A stretch of 26,226 nucleotides of DNA from Candidatus Beckwithbacteria bacterium (GTDB lineage Bacteria; Patescibacteriota; Microgenomatia; UBA1400; CG1-02-47-37). Shown here one piece after another: positions 14,725-21,311 of this stretch; position 1 is the first letter of the stretch, and the number at the start of each line of letters is the position of its first letter. A program made the position numbers and the translations under genes. Below the pieces are notes generated by a model. The model was not told the DNA's origin, ran no database searches, and saw nothing but the letters and a program-made list of their open reading frames with translations. The stretch covers positions 1-26,226 of the forward strand of contig JAUYJQ010000018.1 of assembly GCA_030699295.1 (NCBI GenBank). Reading direction: 5' to 3'.

Positions 14725-15294
14725 ATGTTTATTATCTTTTACGGCGCTGAAGGCTCGGGTAAATCCACCCAGGCTAAGTTATTGGCAGAGAAGTTAAAAC
14801 TGCCTTATTTAGGCTCCGGCGATCTGGTCAGAGACTACGCCCAAAAAGATAAAGGCATGATGGGAGATATCTGCCGGGAAGCTTTACAGCTGGGGCATTA
14901 TGTGGCCGACTCGGAGATGTTTGTTTTATGGAAGGTCCGCCTCAAAGAGCCGGATGTGGCCGAAGGTTTTGTTATTGATGGTTTTCCCAGGAATCACACC
15001 CAGGCGCTGTTTTTGACTGAAAAACTCGATAAGTACGCAAAAAAAGTCAACTTTGTTTTTTATCTGGAAGTATCTGAACCCGAGTCGATCAAGCGTTTAC
15101 TGGCCCGGGGTCGGACCAATCCTGATGGCAGCATGCACGACAGCGAGGAAAAGGTTCGTTCCCGCTTAAAGCTTTACCAGGAGCAGGAAGCCGACGTCTT
15201 AAAGTTTTATCAGGAGGAGGGCCTATTAAAACGCATCAACGGCGAGCAGACCATCGAGCAGATTCACCAGGATATTCTCAAGGCAATGCAGTAA
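14725..15294 (+). CDS. adk: Adenylate kinase, short-lid form
   Basis: Adenylate kinase interconverts ATP + AMP and 2 ADP. The 189-aa product has the P-loop GAEGSGKST (residues 7-15), the AMP-binding GSGDLVRD and FVIDGFPRNHTQA segments, and an arginine-rich short lid region RLLARGRTNPDGSMHDSEEKVRSRL without zinc cysteines. It sits downstream of secY as usual. Nucleotide-kinase neighbours follow rather than map. Confidence 0.93.
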   Translation: MFIIFYGAEGSGKSTQAKLLAEKLKLPYLGSGDLVRDYAQKDKGMMGDICREALQLGHYVADSEMFVLWKVRLKEPDVAEGFVIDGFPRNHTQALFLTEKLDKYAKKVNFVFYLEVSEPESIKRLLARGRTNPDGSMHDSEEKVRSRLKLYQEQEADVLKFYQEEGLLKRINGEQTIEQIHQDILKAMQ

Positions 15295-15311
15295 TCCTGG
15301 CAATTGTCGGC

Positions 15312-15848
15312 ATGGCCGGGGCGGGTAAGTCCGAGGCCAGTAGTTACTTAGCTCAAAAAGGTTATCCGGTGTTGCGATTTGGCGACGAAACCGACCGCGG
15401 GGTAACCCTTCAGGGCCAGACCCTAAATGAAGCCAACGAGCGGGTGTATCGGGAGAACTTAAGAAAAGAACTGGGCATGGCTGCTTATGCCATCAAGATT
15501 GAGCCGCGCATCAGGCAACTACTTTCCACCTCTAAGGTGGAAAGTATTATTCTCGACGGGCTTTACTCATGGGAGGAATATTTGTATTTACAGCCCAAAT
15601 TTCCCGGTCTAAAGCTGGTTGTCATTTACGCCCGGCCGGAGTTGCGCTATCAGCGCTTGGCCAAGCGGGAAGTGCGGCGCTTGACGCCAGAGCAGGCGAA
15701 AGCCAGGGATATTGCCGAAATTGAAAAGGTCCATAAAGCCGGCCCGATCGCCATTGCCGATTTTTTGATCGACAACAACGATAATCTTGATCAGCTTCAT
15801 CTCCAACTCGACTCGCTTCTTGTTGCCCTACGAGGACTCTCCTTGTAG
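15312..15848 (+). CDS. P-loop nucleotide kinase, UPF0200/dephospho-CoA-kinase-like
   Basis: The protein reads like the UPF0200 family of CoaE-related kinases: P-loop GMAGAGKS, a following YLAQKGYPVLRFGDETDRG segment, IILDGLYSWEEYLYLQ (the family's 'vDGirs..E'), VVIYARPELRYQRLAKR and the end IADFLIDNNDNLDQL. The substrate is unknown. The first ATG (15312) falls inside the P-loop and would remove the first beta strand. That strand is encoded upstream in frame (V-I-L-A-I-V-G, from 15291). No ATG, GTG or TTG is available there; CTG (15297), ATT (15303) or ATC (15294) would serve and abut the adk stop. The true 5' end is probably about 15294-15303. The gene occupies the usual map position. Confidence 0.8.
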   Translation: MAGAGKSEASSYLAQKGYPVLRFGDETDRGVTLQGQTLNEANERVYRENLRKELGMAAYAIKIEPRIRQLLSTSKVESIILDGLYSWEEYLYLQPKFPGLKLVVIYARPELRYQRLAKREVRRLTPEQAKARDIAEIEKVHKAGPIAIADFLIDNNDNLDQLHLQLDSLLVALRGLSL

Positions 15849-15849
15849 G
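15827..15849 (+). terminator. Hairpin at the end of the kinase gene
   Basis: CCTACGAGGA (15827-15836) pairs with TCCTTGTAGG (15840-15849) over ten pairs with one G-T and a 3-nt loop. It includes the kinase stop codon. No real U-tract follows, so it may be a 3' stabiliser or weak terminator rather than a classical one. Confidence 0.4.
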
Positions 15850-15867
15850 TCCCATAACTTTTCCCCA

Positions 15868-15900
15868 TTGACTTTTCCAGAGAGAGAGAGAGAGTAATAT
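15868..15900 (+). promoter_or_regulatory. Candidate promoter with (AG)8 in its spacer
   Basis: TTGACT (15868-15873) and TAATAT (15895-15900) frame a 21-bp spacer, of which 16 bp are the AG repeat. The same AGAGTAATAT string occurs at the promoter near 25996, where the spacer is 17 bp. Loss of two AG units would give 17 bp. The element lies 10 bp upstream of the 90-aa gene. Confidence 0.45.
15879..15894 (+). repeat. (AG)8 dinucleotide repeat
   Basis: Eight perfect AG units. It is the only dinucleotide tract of this length I noticed in the window. Such tracts can change length by slipped-strand mispairing. Confidence 0.95.
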
Positions 15901-15910
15901 CCGGCTGAAT

Positions 15911-16183
15911 ATGACAGAAAATTCAAAACAACCTAATTTATTACAAAAAATAAGCCCAGAATTGGCCGAGGCGATCAGCTCGACAATTGAAAGAATGAAA
16001 GAAAAGCCAGAAAGCTGTGTGCGGTTTGGTGTTTTCTTTGACTCGTTTAGCGCGCTTCTGCATCAACCTCAGACAAAAAATTCAATGAGCGCAACCCTTG
16101 ACGCCACGTTCGAACTTTGGGAAATTCACAAAGTGTATTGTCCTGAAAATAACCCTACTATTTCAAGCCATACCCAAGGATAA
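15911..16183 (+). CDS. Hypothetical protein, 90 aa
   Basis: Not recognised. It is a soluble, mostly helical protein (PELAEAISSTIERMKEKPESCV, then FGVFFDSFSALLHQ) with no signal peptide or metal motif; its two cysteines are far apart. The sequence is less GC-rich than the flanking ribosomal genes. It is inserted between the kinase and infA, in a slot that is normally map or nothing, with its own candidate promoter and a terminator behind it, so it looks like an independent transcription unit. Coding is likely but not certain. Confidence 0.55.
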   Translation: MTENSKQPNLLQKISPELAEAISSTIERMKEKPESCVRFGVFFDSFSALLHQPQTKNSMSATLDATFELWEIHKVYCPENNPTISSHTQG

Positions 16184-16245
16184 TTCCCCCTGGACGGAGA
16201 AGTAAACTCGTGTTACACTTAGGCCTCGTTAACAAGCTAAAGGAC

Positions 16246-16282
16246 CTACCTCTTGGAAAAAATGACACCAGAGGTAGTTTTT
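16246..16282 (+). terminator. Terminator-like hairpin upstream of infA
   Basis: CTACCTCT (16246-16253) pairs perfectly with AGAGGTAG (16270-16277) across a 16-nt loop and is followed by five T (16278-16282). It would end the transcript of the 90-aa gene. The infA promoter overlaps it: the T-run lies in that promoter's spacer. Confidence 0.6.
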
Positions 16283-16290
16283 GTTATAAT
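16262..16290 (+). promoter_or_regulatory. Promoter of infA and the alpha operon
   Basis: ATGACA (16262-16267), an optimal 17-bp spacer and a perfect TATAAT (16285-16290) make the best sigma-70 match in the window. Initiation near 16297 would leave only about 5 nt before the infA ATG at 16302, so the transcript would be nearly leaderless. Confidence 0.7.
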
Positions 16291-16301
16291 TAAGAAAGTT
16301 A

Positions 16302-16532
16302 ATGCAACCAGTTGACAATCAGGCCAAGCAAGAGGTCGAAGGCACTGTTACCCAAGCCCTTAGAAACGCCACTTTCCGCGTCAAAATTGACAATCAGGAT
16401 CAGGAGATTTTGTGTCATTTGGCTGGGAAAATGCGGCTTTACCGAATCAAGGTAATGCCCGGGGATAGGGTCAAGTTAGAACAGTCGCCCTACGATCTGG
16501 GCAAAGGCCGGATTGTTTACCGGAATAAATAA
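16302..16532 (+). CDS. infA: Translation initiation factor IF-1
   Basis: IF-1 blocks the A site during initiation. The 76-aa product is an S1-type OB fold: VEGTVTQALRNATFRVKIDNQDQEILCHLAGKMRLYRIKVMPGDRVKLEQSPYDL in outline, ending with GKGRIVYRNK. It has a short N-terminal extension relative to E. coli (72 aa). No SD is present, consistent with the predicted near-leaderless mRNA. rpmJ follows after 4 bp. Confidence 0.96.
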   Translation: MQPVDNQAKQEVEGTVTQALRNATFRVKIDNQDQEILCHLAGKMRLYRIKVMPGDRVKLEQSPYDLGKGRIVYRNK

Positions 16533-16536
16533 ATTT

Positions 16537-16650
16537 ATGAAGGTTCAAGCCTCAGTTAAAAAACGCTGCCAGAAATGTAAAATTGTCCGCCGTAAAGGCC
16601 GGGTTTACGTGATTTGTACCAATCCCCGTCATAAACAGAGGCAGGGATAA
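16537..16650 (+). CDS. rpmJ: 50S ribosomal protein bL36, zinc type
   Basis: This 37-aa frame reads MKVQASVKKRCQKCK and then continues to the typical C-terminal TNPRHKQRQG. The zinc ligands C11, C14, C27 and H32 are all present, so this is the zinc-binding form. It lies between infA and rpsM, its canonical place. Confidence 0.96.
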   Translation: MKVQASVKKRCQKCKIVRRKGRVYVICTNPRHKQRQG

Positions 16651-16656
16651 AATATT

Positions 16657-17070
16657 ATGCCGAGAATATCCGGGGTTGACGTCCCCCAAAACAAACGCAC
16701 CGAAATTGCCCTTACCTCTATTTTCGGTATCGGCCGGAGCAATGTGACTCAGATTTTAAAATTGGCTAATGTCGATGCTAATAAACGGGCCAAAGATTTA
16801 AACGGCGACGAGATCGTCCGTCTGCAAAAAGCGGTTGAGACGGTTCCCATCGAAGGCTCGCTTAAAAAAATGGTCACCGAAAGCATCAAGCGCTTAAGGC
16901 AGATCGGTACTTACCGGGGTTCGCGTCACACTCATCGACTACCGGCCCGGGGCCAGCGCACCCGCCACAATGCCCGCACCAAACGGGGTAAGCGGATGAC
17001 CGTCGGGGCTTTAAAGAAAGAAGAGGCCGTCAAAGTCGAAGAGGCCAAGAAAGCCGAGGAGAAGAAGTAA
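16657..17070 (+). CDS. rpsM: 30S ribosomal protein uS13
   Basis: uS13 contacts P-site tRNA and 23S rRNA from the 30S head. The 137-aa product starts MPRISGVDVPQNKRTEIALTSIFGIG (helix-hairpin-helix) and has the conserved YRGSRHTHRLPARGQRTRHNARTKRG basic segment. After it comes an added K/E/A-rich tail of about 20 residues (from about residue 117), longer than in most bacteria. rpsK begins 1 bp after the stop. Confidence 0.96.
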   Translation: MPRISGVDVPQNKRTEIALTSIFGIGRSNVTQILKLANVDANKRAKDLNGDEIVRLQKAVETVPIEGSLKKMVTESIKRLRQIGTYRGSRHTHRLPARGQRTRHNARTKRGKRMTVGALKKEEAVKVEEAKKAEEKK

Positions 17071-17071
17071 T

Positions 17072-17446
17072 ATGGCCAAGGCCGAAGCAAAAAAAACCAT
17101 GAGCAGCGGTCGGATCTATGTCACCGCCACTTTCAATAACACTTTAGTGTCAATTACCGACCAAAACGGCCAGGTGATGTTTTGGGGCTCAACCGGTTTA
17201 GCCGGCTTTAAGGGTGCCCGCAAATCCACGCCCTATGCGGCCACTTCGGCCATCGAAGCGGCGGTTAAAAAGGCCAAAGAGGCCGGTTTGACCTCGGTCC
17301 AGGTGTTTATTAAGGGTCCGGGCTCCGGCCGCGACGCGGTCCTGGGGGTGGTTCGCGCCCAGGGCCTCAAAGTGACCTCTTTGGCTGATATCAGCCCGAT
17401 GGCCCATAACGGCCCCCGGCAGCCAAAACGGAGAAAGGGTAAATAA
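17072..17446 (+). CDS. rpsK: 30S ribosomal protein uS11
   Basis: The 124-aa product lines the platform near the E site. It has GRIYVTATFNNTLVSITDQNG, GFKGARKSTPYAA, VFIKGPGSGRDAVL and the C-terminal ISPMAHNGPRQPKRRKGK. In the usual 'HNGCRPPKRRRV' ending, the Cys-Arg pair is Pro-Arg here. It is otherwise standard and full length. Confidence 0.97.
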   Translation: MAKAEAKKTMSSGRIYVTATFNNTLVSITDQNGQVMFWGSTGLAGFKGARKSTPYAATSAIEAAVKKAKEAGLTSVQVFIKGPGSGRDAVLGVVRAQGLKVTSLADISPMAHNGPRQPKRRKGK

Positions 17447-17449
17447 TTT

Positions 17450-18055
17450 ATGCGTACTACCAGGGCCAGGGGCAAGCTCGTCCGCAAATTTAAAGAAAAT
17501 ATTTTCGGCAATCCCAAGTTCGATCGGCTTTTATCCAAAAAACCCTATCCGCCCGGGGCCCACGGCAAAAAAATGCGCCGCCGGCTGTCCGACTACGGCC
17601 AACAGCTTGAGGAAAAACAAAAATTAAGGTCAATGTATGATTTATCGGAAAAACAGTTTAGGACTCTTTACCAGCTGGCCCGTAAAACCCAAGCGGCCAC
17701 CGGTGAGAAGCTGCTGCAGCTGCTCGAATCTCGCTTAGACGCGGTTGTTTATCGTTCCGGTTTTGCGGCCACTTTGGCTAGCGCCCGGCAACTAGTCAAC
17801 CACGGTCACGTCACTGTCGATACCGCTAAAATTGACATTCCTTCTTACCGGGTTAAAATCGGCCAGGTGATCGGTTTATCAGCCAAAGCCTATAAAATCC
17901 CTCAGGTAGCGGCCCTGTTGGCGGCCAAAGACAACCAGCCGCCCAAATGGCTTAAGCGCAAAGCCGCCTTGGTTAAGCTCGAGCGTTTACCCGAGAGGAA
18001 AGAACTTAATTTAAACATCCAAGAACAATTAATTGTTGAGTATTACTCAAGATAG
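17450..18055 (+). CDS. rpsD: 30S ribosomal protein uS4
   Basis: uS4 nucleates 30S assembly. The 201-aa product has a basic N-terminal domain without zinc cysteines, the KPYPPGAHGKKMRRRLSDYGQQLEEKQKLR linker and an S4 RNA-binding domain (LESRLDAVVYRSGFAATLASARQLVNHGHV). It ends NIQEQLIVEYYSR, as in the family. The stop overlaps the SD of rpoA. Confidence 0.97.
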   Translation: MRTTRARGKLVRKFKENIFGNPKFDRLLSKKPYPPGAHGKKMRRRLSDYGQQLEEKQKLRSMYDLSEKQFRTLYQLARKTQAATGEKLLQLLESRLDAVVYRSGFAATLASARQLVNHGHVTVDTAKIDIPSYRVKIGQVIGLSAKAYKIPQVAALLAAKDNQPPKWLKRKAALVKLERLPERKELNLNIQEQLIVEYYSR

Positions 18056-18062
18056 GAGGCTT

Positions 18063-18977
18063 ATGTTAGCCATCAATTTTAAAACCACTGCCCAAGCCGA
18101 AACCAAGGATTTCGGCCGCTTTGAGTTATCACCCATAGAGCCGGGTTATGGCCAGACCTTGGGTAACGCCTTAAGGCGGGTTCTGCTGTCCTCTCTTCCC
18201 GGTGCGGCCATTACCAGCGCCACCATTGAGGGAGCCACCCATCAGTTCACCACTCTGGCCGGTGTTAAAGAAGACGTGGTTGAGCTGCTGCTCAATTTAA
18301 AACAGGTGCGCTTAAAATATTCCGGTGAAGAGCCGGTGACCGCCAAGCTGCAGTCAAGCGGAGCGGGGAAAGTTAAGGCTAGTGATATCGAGGCCCCGGC
18401 CAAAGTGACTGTGGTTAACAAAGATCTTTTGTTGGCTAACCTGGCAGACAAAAAGACCAAGCTTAGTGTCAAGCTGGAAATTCAATCCGGCTATGGCTAC
18501 TTGCCGGCCCAAAACCGCACCCCCAAACACTTGGGTGAGATAATTTTAGATGCGGCTTTTTCGCCGGTTGTCCGGGTCAACTTCCATGTAGAGACGGTTC
18601 GCCTGGGTCGGCGGGCTGATTTAGACAAGTTGGTTTTGGAAATCTTCACCAACGGGGTCATCAAGCCGAGTGAGGCTTTAAATCAAGCGGCCGAGATTTT
18701 GATCCGCTCGTTTGACCAGATTATTAACCCGGTGGCGGCCCCCGAGCCTAAAGCTGAGCCGATCCTGCTCGATGATAACGACTTGCTTAAGTTGTCAGTC
18801 GAAGAGCTCGATCTGCCGACGCGGATAGCCAACGCTCTTCGTAAAGGCGGTTATGCCACGGTGGCCGATTTAGCCGGTGCCACCCACCCGGATTTTGCCA
18901 AGGTGAAAAACCTGGGCGGCAAGTCAGTGGAAATTATTATCAAAAAACTAAAGAGCAAAGGAGTGGAGATTAAGTGA
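18063..18977 (+). CDS. rpoA: DNA-directed RNA polymerase alpha subunit
   Basis: Alpha dimerises to seed RNA polymerase assembly, and its C-terminal domain contacts UP elements and activators. The start at 18063 is fixed by an SD (AGGAGG 18054-18059) and by the family N-terminus; an in-frame ATG at 18033 lies inside rpsD. The 304-aa product has the N-terminal domain with YGQTLGNALRRVLLSSLPGAA, a short linker near residues 230-245, and an intact helix-hairpin-helix CTD (LPTRIANALRKGGYATVADL, KNLGGKSVEII). It overlaps rplQ by 4 nt. Confidence 0.97.
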   Translation: MLAINFKTTAQAETKDFGRFELSPIEPGYGQTLGNALRRVLLSSLPGAAITSATIEGATHQFTTLAGVKEDVVELLLNLKQVRLKYSGEEPVTAKLQSSGAGKVKASDIEAPAKVTVVNKDLLLANLADKKTKLSVKLEIQSGYGYLPAQNRTPKHLGEIILDAAFSPVVRVNFHVETVRLGRRADLDKLVLEIFTNGVIKPSEALNQAAEILIRSFDQIINPVAAPEPKAEPILLDDNDLLKLSVEELDLPTRIANALRKGGYATVADLAGATHPDFAKVKNLGGKSVEIIIKKLKSKGVEIK

Positions 18978-19351
18978 GGCACCAATTAGCCGGCCGTAAA
19001 CTGGGCCGCAATACCCACGAACGCCGGTCCTTATTCAAGAACCTGATTCGCTCCTTGATTTTAAATGAGCGGATCAAGACCACTGTGGCTAAAGCTAAAA
19101 CGATTCGGCCGATTGTTGATAAGCTGATGACTCAGGCCAAGGCTAATACCTTAGCCGGCCGCCGCCGGGTGCTGGCGGTTTTAGTCGATAGAGCAGCGGT
19201 CGATAAGTTGTTTAAAGAGTTAGCCCCGCGGACAGCCAAGCGGACCAGCGGTTTTACCCGGATTCGCCGTTTGGGCCAAAGACGGGGAGATAATAGCCTG
19301 TTGGCGCAGATGGAGTGGGTAGACCAGAAAGCGGAGAAGAAAACTAAATGA
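18974..19351 (+). CDS. rplQ: 50S ribosomal protein bL17
   Basis: The 125-aa product uses a GTG start in a GTGA overlap with the rpoA stop. It begins with RHQLAGRKLGRNTHERRSLFKNLIRSLI, which is diagnostic for bL17, and ends with GFTRIRRLGQRRGDNSLLAQMEWVDQ. The order rpsD-rpoA-rplQ is conserved. The stop overlaps rplM by 4 nt. Confidence 0.96.
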   Translation: MRHQLAGRKLGRNTHERRSLFKNLIRSLILNERIKTTVAKAKTIRPIVDKLMTQAKANTLAGRRRVLAVLVDRAAVDKLFKELAPRTAKRTSGFTRIRRLGQRRGDNSLLAQMEWVDQKAEKKTK

Positions 19352-19728
19352 TTACCAGAAAGTGGCACACTATCGACGTCAAAGACCAGATTTTGGGCCG
19401 GGTTTGCACCAAAATTGCCCAGCTGCTGATCGGTAAGGGTAAGGTTGACTACGCCCCCAACTTAGACGGCGGCGATTACGTGGTGGTAACAAACAGCGAT
19501 GAAGTTAAGTTAACCGGCAAAAAAGAATTAAACAAATTCTACTACAGCCACTCAAACTACCCGGGTGGTTTTAAGCAAATATCCGTTCATGAACAAAGAG
19601 CCAAAGATTCGCGCCAGCTGATTATTCACGCCGTCTCGAAAATGCTGCCCAAAAACAAGCTGCGGGCAGATAGATTAAAAAGATTAAAAGTTTTTACCGG
19701 AAGTGAGCATCCTTATGGCAAAAATTAA
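19348..19728 (+). CDS. rplM: 50S ribosomal protein uL13
   Basis: The 126-aa product is about 15 residues shorter than typical uL13 but keeps RKWHTIDVKDQILGRVCTKIAQLLIGK, the DYVVVTNSDEVKLTGKK strand, AVSKMLPKNKLRADRLKRLKVFTGSEHP and the tail. The shortening is in the loop after 'HSNYPGGFK' and at the C-terminus. It overlaps rpsI by 14 nt. Confidence 0.95.
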   Translation: MITRKWHTIDVKDQILGRVCTKIAQLLIGKGKVDYAPNLDGGDYVVVTNSDEVKLTGKKELNKFYYSHSNYPGGFKQISVHEQRAKDSRQLIIHAVSKMLPKNKLRADRLKRLKVFTGSEHPYGKN

Positions 19729-20116
19729 TTACACTCCGGCCATTGGCCGCAGAAAACGGGCGGTAGCCCGGGTCCGTCTGCTCAAGGGTAAAGAGCCAAT
19801 TGTGGTCAACAACGTCCCGGCGGCCACCTATTTTCCCGGTTTGATTAATCAAAAACTCCTTCAGGAACCTTTGCGCCTCTGCGAGCTCGAAGGCAAATAT
19901 ACCGTTACAGTCAGAGTGGTTGGCTCGGGGCCAACCAGCCAGCTGCTGGCAGTCATCCATGCCATAGCCAGGGCCATTGTTAAATTAAACAGTGAAAAAT
20001 ATAAGCCCCGTCTTAAAGCAGCTGGGTTTTTGCGGCGAGATCCCCGGAAGCGCCAGCGGCGTATGGTGGGTACCGGCGGTAAGTCCCGGCGCCAAAAGCA
20101 AAGTCCAAAAAGATAA
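19715..20116 (+). CDS. rpsI: 30S ribosomal protein uS9
   Basis: uS9 reaches the P-site tRNA with its basic C-terminus. The ATG at 19715 is favoured over an in-frame one at 19703 because the family opens with a strand followed by AIGRRKRAVARVRL. The 133-aa product has NVPAATYFPGL, the 'GSGPTSQLLAVIHAIARAIV' helix and LKAAGFLRRDPRKRQRR. The tail ends QSPKR where most have QFSKR. Confidence 0.95.
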   Translation: MAKINYTPAIGRRKRAVARVRLLKGKEPIVVNNVPAATYFPGLINQKLLQEPLRLCELEGKYTVTVRVVGSGPTSQLLAVIHAIARAIVKLNSEKYKPRLKAAGFLRRDPRKRQRRMVGTGGKSRRQKQSPKR

Positions 20117-20171
20117 TAATAAACAGCGCCCCGCTAATTTCCTGAAAGCGATACCGGCTAATGACCGTGTG

Positions 20172-20210
20172 AGCGCTCAAGAAATTTTGTGGGGCAATCC
20201 CCGAAGCGCT
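20172..20210. promoter_or_regulatory. Structured convergent spacer, GGGG-CAAT-CCCC hairpin
   Basis: Two AGCGCT copies (20172-20177, 20205-20210) can pair and enclose a GGGG (20191-20194), CAAT, CCCC (20199-20202) hairpin. The element lies in the 127-bp gap between the convergent rpsI and CBS-HPF genes. It may be part of a transcription stop, but it has no U-tract. Confidence 0.35.
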
Positions 20211-20213
20211 AGG

Positions 20214-20236
20214 TATCACACACCCGGTGTGTGATA
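20214..20236. terminator. Near-perfect palindrome in the convergent spacer
   Basis: TATCACACACC (20214-20224) and GGTGTGTGATA (20226-20236) are exact inverted repeats with one base between. As RNA it forms a strong hairpin from either strand. It could be a bidirectional terminator or 3' stabiliser, but neither side has a T-run, so a protein-binding operator is also possible. Confidence 0.45.
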
Positions 20237-20243
20237 GAGGTAG

Positions 20244-21311
20244 TTATTGTTTCTTGAGTTGGCGGGTGAGGCGGGCTAAACCTTTTTGTAAAGCCACTTT
20301 CCAGTCGCGGCCGGAGCCTTTGGCAGTCACTTGTTTTTGATTAGTCCGCTTGGCTTGCAAGAGCACTTTATAACCGGAAACTTTGTTAGCGGCGCTTTTG
20401 TGGGTGTTTAGTTTTAGGTCAAATTTGAGTAGCGGCCAGCGCTCCTGCCATTTGAGCCGGGAACGATTAACCAAATCGATAAACCGGTCGGCGTAAGGAA
20501 AGCCCTGGGGCAGTTTCCAGGTTACAGATGGTTGGTGAGTCGAGGGTTTGGCTATAGCCGCCAGGCAGTCGCGGACCGAGATTATACCCACTGGTTGCCA
20601 GTGGTTATTGACAATCACCAAACTACCGACCTTTCGATCCAGCATCATGGTAATAGCGGCGTCTACCGGTTCGTCGGCCTTAATAGCCATGACGTCGCGT
20701 TTAATAAACCGCTTGACCGGGGCTTTGGCAGCCTTAGTTTTTTCACCGACGCGCCCCAAATTATTAGGCGAAGTTTGCGGTCGGCCTAAAGCTTCACCCA
20801 AATCATAGCGGGTCAAAATGCCGGTCAAGCGACCGCTGTCGCTAATTACCACCAGGCGGGAAACACCGGACAATTTCATTAAACTGCGGGCCTGGCCGAT
20901 GCTGGCCGTCTCTTTGATCGTCACCAAGGCTTTGGTTTTAAGCTTAAAGGTTAGCTTGGACTTACGCCTTAACAGCCTGCGGTAAGATACGATACCGAGC
21001 CATTTACCGGTGCTAGTGACAATCGGTAAAAAATAAACTTTGGATTCGAGCATCAAGCGGGCGATGGTTTCGACTTTTGTTTCCGGTTTCAGTCGCGGCG
21101 GCGAAAACAAGCAGTTTTTGACTTTAGTCGCCGCTGGGTAAGAAGTCCGGTAAAGCACGTGATAAGGCGAGACGACGCCCAAGAGTTTGTCACGGTCTTT
21201 GACAAAGACGGCGTCATGGCTGGAGTGAATCTGGGCCAGGGCCGAGGCCAAGCTGTCATCAGGGTTAGCCGTCAAAATGCCGTCGGTTTTGAGTAAGTCT
21301 TGAGCGATCAT
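20244..21311 (-). CDS. Four-CBS-domain protein with C-terminal S30AE/HPF-like domain
   Basis: The 355-aa protein has four CBS repeats at about 1-57, 66-115, 124-175 and 202-255, i.e. two Bateman modules that in other proteins bind adenine nucleotides. Residues about 260-355 follow the ribosome-hibernation factor fold: strand SVTWKLP, long helix ADRFIDLVNRSRLKWQE, strand LLKFDLKLN, strand GYKVLLQAKR, strand KQVTAKGSG, then helix RDWKVALQKGLARLTRQLKK. The last part closely echoes E. coli HPF (SAEGQDMYAAIDGLIDKLARQLTK). HPF-type proteins bind the 30S mRNA/tRNA channel and silence ribosomes. It overlaps the upstream nuclease gene by 4 nt and is convergent with rpsI. A nucleotide-gated hibernation role is inferred. 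Confidence 0.78.
   Translation of the reverse strand: MIAQDLLKTDGILTANPDDSLASALAQIHSSHDAVFVKDRDKLLGVVSPYHVLYRTSYPAATKVKNCLFSPPRLKPETKVETIARLMLESKVYFLPIVTSTGKWLGIVSYRRLLRRKSKLTFKLKTKALVTIKETASIGQARSLMKLSGVSRLVVISDSGRLTGILTRYDLGEALGRPQTSPNNLGRVGEKTKAAKAPVKRFIKRDVMAIKADEPVDAAITMMLDRKVGSLVIVNNHWQPVGIISVRDCLAAIAKPSTHQPSVTWKLPQGFPYADRFIDLVNRSRLKWQERWPLLKFDLKLNTHKSAANKVSGYKVLLQAKRTNQKQVTAKGSGRDWKVALQKGLARLTRQLKKQ

Noticed and set aside
16184..16245. Second promoter upstream of infA (TGGACG-N17-TACACT)
   Set aside because: Both boxes match only 4 of 6 and the hairpin downstream would end its transcript. The ATGACA-TATAAT site is far better.
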